Shown: one piece after another, positions 10,301 to 20,040 of the stretch
How positions within the stretch are numbered: the first letter of the stretch is position 1
Layout of the letters: each line of letters starts with the position of its first letter
DNA from: Brachionus manjavacas
Lineage: Eukaryota; Rotifera; Eurotatoria; Ploima; Brachionidae
Direction of reading: 5' to 3'
DNA length: 64,000 bases
Assembly: GCA_019054805.1 (NCBI GenBank)
Contig: JAHQIY010000014.1
Location: 1,922,001-1,986,000, forward strand
Notes under the pieces: generated by a model
What the model was told of the DNA's origin: nothing
The model's database searches: none
Seen by the model: the letters and a program-made list of their open reading frames with translations, nothing else
Made by a program: the position numbers and the translations under genes

Positions 10301-13300
10301 CAGTCTTTTTTATTTTTAAACTAATCATAAGGAATAAAAAATAATTCCTAAACGACACAAGGACTTTAATCTCGCAATTTTTTTTTCAGTTAAATTTTAA
10401 CATTTCCATGTTTTTTTTTCCATTTTTAGAATATTCACTTGATTTTCAGCAAATAATGAAGAACTTTAACCAAGTTTACTTTTTGCATACTTTTGCAGAA
10501 AAAAAAATTAAGTTGAGAGTTGAATGCTTAACACTAAAATACGACGCTGCATTTAATTTTTTAATTGGAAAATTATTAAGAACCTTATTTGAAATATTCT
10601 TTATCATGATAGTTAAATTTGATCAAGCTCTATTATGTCTTTAATAAAAAAAATTCAAAAAGCACGAGCTCATCACAATTTTAATTCAAAAATTTTCATT
10701 TAGATGTTGAAATATTTGGCGTTCTAATTCAAATACAAATGAAAAAATTCTTCTTTTTTTTGATAAATTAATATTAAAGATAATAAGATATATTTAAAAA
10801 AATACTGCAACCAAGTGTAACATACTTTGATGCATCCTTTTTTCCAAAATAAAATTATTTTTATTTTTTTTCTAGATTAAATCAATAATCAATTTTGTAT
10901 ATAATATTGATGCTTTTTTTTTGTCCTATATTTACATTGGAAAAATTATTTGAGGAAAAAAAGGTGCAACAAACTGTAATACACTTTGTTGCAGTTTTTT
11001 TAAAATGTTTTATTACCTTTATTTAATTTATCAAAAAAGTAAGAATTGTTTTAAAAAATAATATTTTTTTAACTAAGCAAAGCCAAGACTATTTTCTTAT
11101 AATTTTTTTATTCGATTTTTTTTCAATTGAATAAAAGTGATGTGTTTATGAAATATTTTTGTGTGCTGAAAATGCATCCTGAATTTTTTTTTAATTTTTT
11201 TTTAAATCATGTCTTATTTATTAAACAAGAAAAAAGGGCAAGTTAACAATTTAAAATATTTAAGATAAAAACTGGATTAATTAAAAAATGTAAATTACTT
11301 ACTGCTTTGGATAGAGCGGAACAAAGACTTCTTGATCAAAAGTTCTTTTAAATCGTGCAATGATAGTCTCAACAAATTTTTTTGTATTCAAACTTTGTCC
11401 ATTGACAGTGGGATATGTCTTGACCAAATTCAAGGCCAGATTAGAAAAATTTTTGCTCTGTTTTGTCGAAAAAGGGTCATAGACCGAGTCAGCAATGGCT
11501 ATTAGTTTGTTAAGGACAACTTTTTCCACAATATAAGGCACTAGCATCAAATCATCATCAGAAAAATTTTGATTCTGAAAGCTGATTAACTCTTTAAACC
11601 AGTCGGTTTTTTCCAAATAATCCGGTAAGTCTTTTTCCAAAGGATTCCAATCAATCAAATCAAAACGGATCAATGGAGAGAACAACTTGGGCAGTGACAA
11701 CGACACAAATGCATTCTTATAATTGTGTTCATTTAGTTTTTTCCATTTTTCAAATCTTTTTTTGATTAAATTAAATCTATAAAAATCTTCCAGCACATCG
11801 GTGAAGCAATTTTCCCTCAGCTGTTTGAGCATGTCTTGCTTCTGTTGCTCGAATACTTCCATGTCTTCTTGGCTCTCTTCATCGTCAGTTGAAAACCCCT
11901 CATTGAGCTCAATTGGGTGCCGTCCTTCCATTTGTCTTTGAGGCCTTCGCATGGACCTTCTGTTTTCTCGTTGAGTAGTTCTAGCCAAATGTGCTGGCTC
12001 AAGTGGCTTCTTACTTGCCGAAATTGAAAGAGAAGTCTCGGTATTTTGATCGCGTAAGTTTTCATGCCGTCTTTTCAACACCATTGAGCACCTTTCTTTG
12101 TGCATCTCGAGCCACTTTTGCTCTGTCTTTTCAATGTCTACAATTTTTTCATTATAACAGTCAATGTAGTCGGTCAAATAGGCCTTTAGCTCTTGGTAAA
12201 AAACATACTGTTCATCCAAAGATGGCTTGGATTTTTTCATATTTTCCAAATCGGTTTTATTAGCGCTCAAATTCTCAACAGTCATGTTATGCTCATTTGA
12301 ATGTGACCTATGAGTCTCCTCCAAAGAGTTTAGACTGAAAAAAAAAATTAATAAATTATTTTAAAAATTTTATTTAAAAAAATTAAAATTTTGCCAATTT
12401 ACTTTGTTTTAAGGTTCTCTTTGATGCTAAGAAATGTTATTTGTGAAAGAGTGGACAATTTTTCTGCACCGAATGTTTTCTCATATGAAGATTCGATGTC
12501 CATCGGCTCGGACTCCAAATTAGCGCCTAGAAGTTTTTCAATAAATTTTGTCTTTTTAATATCGTTTAAATCAGTTGACGCAAACTTCAAGCAAAAAAAT
12601 TCAATTTATAAATAAAAAAAAAAAAATTTATTTTATTCTAATGGTGTTTACCGACTTGTGAAATTTGAACTCCTTTTTTAATTTGTTCTCTTTCCCATTT
12701 TTCCAATTCGTCCTCGCTAAAATCTGACTCCTTGTCATCATCGCTGCCTTGCTCGAAAGCGAGAAAATTGCTTCGGGTCATGTGACGCTCTTTGCGGTAC
12801 TCTTCTCGATAGTTCATGTTCAAGCGTGAATTTTTTTGAATGGCACCATGCTCATCTTCGCTCAAATCTTCCTCTTCTTCTCTAAATAAATAAAAATTTA
12901 GAATCTAAAAGTGTTCAACTCTCAATTTATTTTCATACTTTACTAAGGTTGATTTTCCCGAGGCCGGTTTTGACCGTTCTATTGGGATAAAGTCTCCTTG
13001 TCGCGCCATTTGACGTTTTTTTCTTGCCTCATGGATCAAATTAGCATCTGGTATAATTCCACTTTTGAGCATAAGTTTCATTGAACGCTTGGCTTCGTCA
13101 GTCTCGCCCTCGACTGGATCAAGGTCTTCGCCAGTCAAAATTTCGAACTCCTCCCTCAAGCGCTTTAAAAAAATTAATTTTAAGCTTCTTTATTATTCTG
13201 TCATAATTACTCTAAGTTTGTCATTCTCAGTTAGCTCAACCGGTTTAGCTTCTTCATCAGACTCAACATGACAAGACTCGAATTCTTCTTCAGACTTAAT

Positions 13301-13729
13301 GTTCTCTTCTGAGTATTTATTTGTCAAATATTTTGATAAATTTTTTTCAAATTTTTTCAAGGGCTTTATTCGAATCTCTTCATTAAACAATATTTCAGAC
13401 GAGTTGTCTTCTTTTTTTATTGAAATTTTGCTGTCTTGTTCTTCGCAAATTTTTTCTTTTTCCTTTTTTGATTTCTTTTGCTCTCTGGCAATGCGTCGAC
13501 TTTCTTTTGACTTTTTCAACTTAAACTCGACAACATCTTCTTCATCTTCAAAACTTAATTTAGTTGTTTTGCTATCTGATTTGGGATTTAGACTCGGATC
13601 TTGAGCTTCTTCAGACGCCCGAGAAAGACCTGTTGGCTGTGAAAGTTCTGTTTTAACAGAAACGTTTTCCTCTTCTGAATCGAAATCAGTTCGATTTGAA
13701 CGAAAGTTTCGTTTGGATTTTTTAAACAT
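7394..13729 (-). CDS. PAXBP1: PAXBP1/GCFC-family spliceosome-associated protein
   Basis: There are seven exons: 13729-13211, 13162-12939, 12881-12656, 12584-12403, 12334-11303, 7907-7694 and 7645-7394, about 882 aa. All phases agree; only the exon 3/4 junction needs a weak donor (GTCGGT). Human PAXBP1 is of similar length. I chose the ATG at 13729 rather than 13759 because the protein then begins MFKKSKRNFR, like the family. Visible landmarks are an acidic, Lys/Ser-rich N-terminus, a WEREQIKKGV motif (family WEEEQIKKGV), a coiled-coil middle, a STDDEE block, L-P-K-L-F-S-P-L-I-R, DPFST, FVPLYPK, and LLNRYMLIALQN in the C-terminal GCFC domain. Related proteins take part in intron turnover and in linking Pax proteins to histone methylation. 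Exons 5 and 6 are separated by a 3,395-nt intron, far above the roughly 50-nt norm here. Confidence 0.9.
9336..9581. mobile_element. Tc1/mariner-type MITE, 246 bp
   Basis: Terminal inverted repeats of about 57 bp (9336-9392 and 9525-9581) begin CAGTGGTCCTTGCC and CAGTGGTTCTTGCC. A TA dinucleotide flanks each end (9334-9335, 9582-9583), as expected for Tc1/mariner insertion. The interior is filled with repeats of GGAACGGAATGG-like words and has no transposase. CAGTG-starting ends with TA duplications fit the superfamily; the assignment is inference. Confidence 0.75.
10804..10995. repeat. Imperfect inverted repeat, 40-bp arms
   Basis: The left arm (10804-10843) and the right arm (10956-10995) start with ACTGCAAC on opposite strands and stay similar for about 40 bp. 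The right arm itself contains a TGCAACAAA...TTTGTTGCA palindrome. It is probably a decayed MITE; no clear target duplication was found. Confidence 0.5.
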
Positions 13730-14155
13730 GGTGGATTCTAAATGCATTTGAATAGACAAAATAAAATACTTAAATACTTATTATTAAAATTAGTAAAACA
13801 TTCAAATTAACTGAAATAAATTTTATGATAAAATTTTTAAAATAAGCAAAAAAATTTATGAGTTGCAAAACAAACAGGATTTTTTTAAAATTTTTATTTT
13901 TAAAATATTTAAAAAAACCTAATGTAAGAAATATAAAACAAGTATGAATAAAATTGATATTAAATAAAAAAAAAATATAAAACGAATTTAAAAAATTTAG
14001 GTTACTTTAAAAAATTTATTTAATGATTAAATTAATTGAAAATGTACTGGAAATGACAAAATTTACTTAAAATAAAAAATTCAAATAACAAAAAATTAAA
14101 CAACAGTTAAAAATAACCAAGTGAATTATGAACTATGAAATGAGCTAGTTTTTTT
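13730..14155. other. Intergenic between calreticulin copy 1 and PAXBP1
   Basis: This is AT-rich DNA holding the 3' region of calreticulin copy 1 and the PAXBP1 promoter. The duplicated calreticulin block begins at about 14096. No other feature is seen. Confidence 0.5.
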
Positions 14156-15715
14156 TTACAATTCATCTTTCTCAGCATCAGTAGGTTCGGTATCGACATC
14201 AGCTGATTCATCGGTTTCATTTTCACCTTTGTCTTCGCTTGCTTTTTCAGCTTCTTCTTGTTTGCGTTTCTCTTCTTCGCGCTGTCGTTCTTCTTCGTCT
14301 AGCTTTTCTTTGGCTTTTTGTTCAGCTTCTTTGGTTTGACCCCATGTTTCATTGCCGATTTTTTCGGCGTAAGCTTCGTCATCAGCTACTAGAATGTTGT
14401 CGAAAATAGTTCCTGATTTTACTTGCCACAAGTCAAAGCCAACAGCACCAATGTCAGTGTATCTATACAAGAAGTCATCAGATACATAATCTGGATTGTC
14501 GATTTCGGGATGAATCCATGGTCCCTTGTAATTTGGATTATCTATTTGTTTTGGTTTCCATTCGCCTTTGTATTCTGGGTTGTTAATTTTGGGTGGAGCC
14601 CATTCTCCGTCCATTTCATCGTCCCAGTCGTCTGGTTTTTTGGCATCGGGATCCGGAATGAATTCTGGTTTATCCCAATCTTCAGGCTTGGTATCAGTTG
14701 GATCATCGATTTTTTCATTGTCTTGCCAGTCATCTGGCTTTTTGGCATTTGGATCTGGAATTTTCTTTGGCGCCAAAAAGTCCCAGTCTTCTTCCAACTT
14801 GCCCGATTCTACTTTTTCGTTGTCAATTTTAACTACATATGTATTGTCCGGATTTAGGACCAGTGTATACAAGTGACTAAGCTCATCGTCTTTGCATTTA
14901 ATCTCTTTTTTGGTCAACAAATTTTTTCCTTTGTAATTGAAAATAACGTGTACTTTTTTGGTCGAGTAACCACAAATATCTGGCCCAAACATAATGTAGT
15001 ATGGCGAATCACCGTGAAGTGACGCTTGGTCCAAATCTTTTGGGTACAATTTGATGTAGCCACCGCCACAGTCAATCTTTTGTTCGTGTTTTACTGTAAA
15101 TTGAATGACAAGAGATTTGCCTTCGTTCGAGAATGGCTCAAGTTTGGCCGAAATTCCATAAAAACGAGCGTCTTGTGAGGTCTGAATGCCAACATCTTTC
15201 TCTGCATCGCCGTAAAATTTACCATGAGACAATTTGAAAGCACCTTGTTCAGCTCCCTTGAATGTTGATTCAACCCATCGCTGTTTAAAGGCATCTTCAC
15301 TCTCAAATCTTTCATCAAAATAGACAGTTTTGTCTGAGATGACTCGTTCGGCCATAGCCAAAGCCACTACGGCTATTAGAAACTTGTTCATTTTTGTTTC
15401 AATCTTACCAAAACTTGTGTTTGTGATTTAGTAAATTGACTATTTTTAAATAGAAATATTCCTTTACAATATGAACTTTTGTTCTCTTTTCTTTTTAAAT
15501 GGGAAAATTCTTTCAAAAGTTGTGTTCAATTTCTGTTGGTTGGAAATATTTTATTTTGTAAAAAACGACAAAAAAATTGTCTTGAACTTTTTGAATATTT
15601 TTCTCTCTACTTTGTATATGGCAACAAAAATATTTTTTGTTGGCAATTTTTCAAAATTTACGACTCAATTTTTTTGATATCTCCCATTTTTAACCAATTA
15701 TTTTGTTACAACGTT
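14096..15715 (-). repeat. Direct segmental duplication, copy 1 (1.62 kb)
   Basis: This block matches 20041-21660 in the same orientation, with an offset of 5,945 bp. It covers the whole calreticulin gene, about 325 bp upstream and about 60 bp downstream. I count five differences: at 14106, 15149, 15239, 15607 and 15617. Beyond both ends the flanks are unrelated. Confidence 0.95.
14156..15391 (-). CDS. CALR: Calreticulin, copy 1 (intronless)
   Basis: The product is an ER-lumen Ca2+-binding lectin chaperone of 411 aa. The signal peptide is residues 1-19. The lectin N-domain carries the family signatures KHEQKIDCGGGYIKLYP (101-117) and IMFGPDICG (133-141), with the expected disulfide Cys108-Cys140 and a free Cys166. 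The P-domain (about 205-300) shows three type-A repeats (IPDPxAKKPDDW-like) and three type-B repeats (GEWxPxxIxNPxYKG). The acidic C-domain (about 345-407) ends in the ER retrieval signal KDEL. In the cell it retains glycoproteins with calnexin/ERp57 and buffers Ca2+. The gene has no intron, unlike most genes in this window, which could mean an old retrocopy. I saw no clear ER-stress element upstream, only a TATTTAAAAATAG run about 45 nt before the ATG. Confidence 0.97.
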   Translation of the reverse strand: MNKFLIAVVALAMAERVISDKTVYFDERFESEDAFKQRWVESTFKGAEQGAFKLSHGKFYGDAEKDVGIQTSQDARFYGISAKLEPFSNEGKSLVIQFTVKHEQKIDCGGGYIKLYPKDLDQASLHGDSPYYIMFGPDICGYSTKKVHVIFNYKGKNLLTKKEIKCKDDELSHLYTLVLNPDNTYVVKIDNEKVESGKLEEDWDFLAPKKIPDPNAKKPDDWQDNEKIDDPTDTKPEDWDKPEFIPDPDAKKPDDWDDEMDGEWAPPKINNPEYKGEWKPKQIDNPNYKGPWIHPEIDNPDYVSDDFLYRYTDIGAVGFDLWQVKSGTIFDNILVADDEAYAEKIGNETWGQTKEAEQKAKEKLDEEERQREEEKRKQEEAEKASEDKGENETDESADVDTEPTDAEKDEL

Positions 15716-17189
15716 GATACACGTTAATTAATTAAATTCATTTTTTTTATTTTTTTCTTCACTTTTTTTTTTATTTAGAGTAATAAATAAGTTTACTTTT
15801 GTTTAATCAAATTTATAATTATTAATTTTTTAATCTTTTTAATTGAATTTTTTCAAATTAATTTGGTTCATTTTGAATTGCTTATGTAAATCTGCTTAGT
15901 TTAAAAACAGAACAAAGTTATTTTGAAGTCAACTCTTTTCATTCATTTAAAATTTAAGAAAGTTCGACCTTTTACATCATTCTTTTATTTTGTTGTTTTT
16001 GTTTGCCATGTTAATTTTTAACTTTTAGTTTCAAATTCTTCATCGTTCACTTTTTTTTTCAAAATCTTGAAAATCACCGAATATAGCTTAATTTTTGAGA
16101 TAAATAAACAAATTATTCTGTTTTTAAACATCTTTATTATATTCTTAATTAGAGCTTTAAAAAATTAGTGAACTGTGAGTTGTAAAGAAAAGCATCTTAA
16201 AGTGATCTTTAAAATTTGTAATTTGAAGTTTTAAAGACTGATCCTATTAATTATTGATTAGGGAACTGATTCTATTTTAAATTATATTAGGTTTTATTCA
16301 TGAGCTGGTATTTTTTAAATTATGATATTTAAATTTTATCATTAAATTAAAAATTTAATTTGGGTTGAATCCAAGCAGTTGGAAACAAAGCTTAGTCCTT
16401 CCTTTTAGCTAAGTTATAAAAATTAAATGGTTTAAAAAAGAATATGAATTTAATTATTCTGGTAGAAGCGAAATGAAAATAGATTAAATACTAATTGAAA
16501 TCAATTTAAACAATCTTTTATTTTTATACCAAATAACTAATTAACTTGATATAATTCGAACTAATTTTTAATTTAAAATAATATTCAATTGAACAAAAGG
16601 TAAATTTTAGTTCTTAAATTTTATTTTTAAAGGATTAATCTTTATAAATTTATTATCTTAATAAATTGAGCAATATAAGTTTTCTCATTTAAAAGCTTTA
16701 ACTGAATATCAACAATTTTTTGCTTTCCGTAATTCCTTGCAAATTACCCCTCGGGGTCATTAGTACATAAATTTATTTTCGATTTTTTTACTTAATAAAA
16801 TATATATAAAACCCGGGGCTTTTTATTTTATTTAGTAGGCTTATAAAAAAAAATACTAGTTTAATTCTAAAATTATTAAAAAAAATGGAAAATAAAATAT
16901 TAATCAATTTCAATCTCTTCTTCTTTCTCTTTGAATCATAGTTTTTATTTTCATTTTGTTTTAAAAGTAATGAATCATAAGCTATTTGTAATTTTCTTTT
17001 AAATCAAAACAACAGCTTTTAAAGTAATTTTGGCATTTATTAAAACGTAAAAAAAAAAGAAGTATTAGCTCATGAAAGAATGATATTTTCAATCTTTGGA
17101 TCTCATTACATATAATGATTTATAAAATAAAACCACACAGAGGTTATACTGGAAGTTATATTTTATAATTATAAGATATTTTTTTAATT

Positions 17190-17260
17190 TTTATATAAGC
17201 TCAGAGGGTAAAGTGAGAATGAAATATAAAAATCCAGGGTTCAAACTGGGTGTTAGGTAC
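17190..17260 (+). repeat. tRNA-like (SINE-type) fragment
   Basis: The sequence has an A-box-like AAGCTCAGAGGGTAAAG and, about 40 nt on, a B-box-like GGGTTCAAACTGG, the internal promoter layout of a tRNA. The acceptor stem does not close and the T-stem is imperfect, so it is not a working tRNA. A decayed tRNA-derived SINE is the best reading. Confidence 0.35.
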
Positions 17261-17298
17261 CGGACTTATTCAAAAACTATAAAATAATTTAAATTTGC

Positions 17299-17675
17299 GG
17301 CATTTTGAAGTTTGTGATCAACTTTTGATTCTCAAAATGATCAAACAAAGCTTTAATTATTAAATAAATTGTTGTTATTTAGAATAATAATTGCAGAGGT
17401 ATATTTTTGGATTTAACATACTTTGTTAAACCTAAAGGTAAACTCTGCAATATCAAAATGAACATTGCAGAGTGCACACCATCTAAATGATACTAATTTA
17501 ACTGAGTTATTTTTTGCAGACTTGTGCAGTGTTTACCTCTAGATTTAACAAAGTATGTAAAATCCAAAAATGTTATTTTGCACTAATTCTATTACGAAAT
17601 AATAACTTATTTCATAATTAAAACTTGATTTGATCATTTTGAGAATTAAAAATTGATCATAAACTTCAAAATGCC
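17299..17675. mobile_element. Foldback MITE with 8-bp target duplication
   Basis: Two 151-nt inverted arms (17299-17449 and 17525-17675) are similar along their whole length and surround a 75-nt spacer. Ends read GGCATTTTGAAGTTT. Both sides are flanked by the exact 8-bp direct repeat AAATTTGC (17291-17298 and 17676-17683). There is no coding capacity. An 8-bp duplication occurs in hAT, P and Merlin families; GG-starting ends lean toward Merlin, but this is not settled. Confidence 0.85.
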
Positions 17676-18411
17676 AAATTTGCTTCATTAAAGAAGTCTA
17701 GAATATTTCATGAAATTCTTAAAAAAAGCTTGAATTATTTTATTTCCAGTTATATTCTCGTTCTATTTCTTATTTATCATTATATATTAAAATTGCGGAA
17801 AATAATACTCGAACAGAACGACCTTTTAATGTCAAAAAGATTATTTATCAAAAAACGAACATATTTATAAATAAATATTTAAGAAATATAAGGTTTTGTG
17901 AAGTTTAGTACAAAAGAACAAAACAAAATGAAAAAAATTGAATTGCTTTTTTTATAGAAGTTTAAAATAAGTTGTGTGAGTGCAGCATAGTGTAAAATTC
18001 AAAGTTGCATCAACTGTCAATGTCTGCTAGTGATGTGCAAAATCTCTGCAAAATGCACTACGCTCTAACATTCTGAAATCTAATTTCCGTTAAATTTGGA
18101 AAGTTTAGTATATCTTGATATTTGATAAAACTTTGAATGTTGCACCATGTTGCAATCACCGAAATAATTTTAAACTTTTTGAGAAAAAGTAATTCAGTTT
18201 TTTTTTTCATTTTTTTCTGTTAATGTTATCATTTTTTACTGAATTTTACAAAACTTAAAATTTTGACTAGAATCAAGAGTTCATGCATGAATTTTACAAT
18301 TTGGTTTATTCAATTTTATTAGGCACTGTGAATTATCACACAAAAATTTGAATACAAAACTTAATGTATTCAATAATATTTTATTAGGAATTTAACTTTT
18401 ATAGATTTTAG

Positions 18412-18456
18412 ATTTTTCATATTTTTCATATTTTTCATATTTTTCATATTTTTCAT
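18412..18456 (+). repeat. Tandem repeat, ATTTTTCAT x5
   Basis: Five perfect 9-bp units are followed by a partial unit, a simple minisatellite. Confidence 0.9.
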
Positions 18457-20040
18457 ATTTTAACTTTTATGAAGTCATAGTAAAGATTTTTCTGAAAGTT
18501 TTAAAAGGTGAATTAAACAATATTTCATTTTACAGTCAAATTTAAAGAAAAGGATAGAGGAAAATATCAAATAGATTTATTATTTTTAATCAAATTTCCT
18601 GTTAATCTAGATTTATGCTATCCTTAACTTACAATTACTTTAAAAATAAATCAGACAAAGCATTGAAGTTTGTATTGTTTTACAATTATATCAACCATTT
18701 TTTTTAAGTATTGATGATAGAATTTTCACTTTTAGATTAATTAAATTTACATATTGATAAAAAAAAATTTTTTTAAATTAATATTTATTTTTATACTCAA
18801 TTTAATGAAACATTTTCATTTTGTTATTTGTTGTTTCATCAATCTTGAAAAAGTCTGTAAACATGTGGGTGAATTAAAAAGTTATTTTTTAACAGTCAGA
18901 CCATGAATCGAAGAAATTTGATCAATTTTTATTTCAAATTTTGTATTTATAATCTTTTTTAAATTGACATCATAAAAAAGCTTGATGTATTTTTTTGTTA
19001 TATTCATCATTTTTTGAGTTAAAATTAATTTATTTCCTCAGATGAATTTTTATTAAAAGTATAAAAATTTAATTGAATAAAAATAGAAAAAATTTAACTG
19101 CTTATAAAATAATAATGTATGAAAAAAATTGTGATTTAAATTAAAATTTTTTTGATTAGTTTAGTTATTGATTCAATCGTTCCATCTTATAAACATAGTT
19201 ACACTCTCGCAGGGTTCAAAAACTTTACATAAATTATAAATTTCATTTTTGATTCAAAGATTAAAAAAATTATTAATTTCTTGCTTAAGTGTTCACTATC
19301 AATAAATAGCAAAGAACTTGACTTAATTAGCAAAGAACTTATTTGAATGGTAAAATTTTCGAAGGAATTGATATTTAATTTGTTTTTATGCGTATTTTGT
19401 AAATAAATCCTAAGATCAATTAATAAAATATTGGGCTTCATATTCTGGGACAAGTAAAAAGAAATTTCCTAACGAAAAAACACTGAGATTTTCTAATTTT
19501 AGAGAAACATTTAATTTGCCAAAAATAAAAGAAATAATTAATCGAAATGTTATCTTACTAATTTTATAAAATTTTAAATTCATTTAAACAATAAAATGCA
19601 TTAATAATTAGATAAAATACATAAAATTTTTAAATCCCACATTCCCAGATAAACGTGAATGATAAAGAATTAACCTCAAAAAGCGTCATTTAATCAAATA
19701 TAAATATTGTTATTGTCACCTATGTAATTTAAAAAGATGAATAATTTCAAATATTTGGACATATAAAAAAAGAAGAAAAATGAGGGAAAGCTACTTATAA
19801 ATTTCAGAGAAAAAATTATTAGATCATAATTTTAATGAACAAGGAAGAAGAAAATTAACATCACTTTTTAACATTTAGAAAAATTTAAAATATTTATAAT
19901 AAATATAAAGAAAATTCTTTAGGGATTTAATGATAAATCATAAAATGAAAAAAAAAAATAAAATAAAGGAAGAAACTAGATTTTGATTTTTTTAATTTAA
20001 AACAAAATATCAAAAAATTATTCAAAATAAAAAAGATAAT

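Larger units (their letters stand above)
7908..11302. other. 3.4-kb intron 5 of PAXBP1
   Basis: The donor is GTAAGT (11302) and the acceptor TTTTTAG (7908). No nested gene is convincing. It contains a Tc1/mariner-type MITE (9336-9581), a second inverted repeat (10804-10995) and a stretch near 8867 resembling a tRNA D-arm/A-box. The intron probably grew by insertion of these repeats. Confidence 0.75.
15716..20040. other. Spacer between the calreticulin copies
   Basis: This is 4.3 kb of AT-rich DNA with no convincing gene. It holds a tRNA-like SINE-type stretch (17190-17260), a 377-bp foldback element (17299-17675) and a 9-bp tandem repeat (18412-18456). A minus-strand open frame near 19199-19453 is low complexity and not supported. 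Confidence 0.55.

Noticed and set aside
10408..10644. 78-codon plus-strand frame inside PAXBP1 intron 5
   Set aside because: No start context, motif or splice partner; chance frame.
14423..14876. Plus-strand frames of 144 and 102 codons over calreticulin (and the same at 20368-20821)
   Set aside because: Antisense shadows of the repetitive P-domain; composition is Trp/Phe or Ser/Gly runs with no family.
19199..19453. 84-codon minus-strand frame between the calreticulin copies
   Set aside because: Low complexity (Ile/Leu/Lys/Asn/Ser), no promoter or partner exon.
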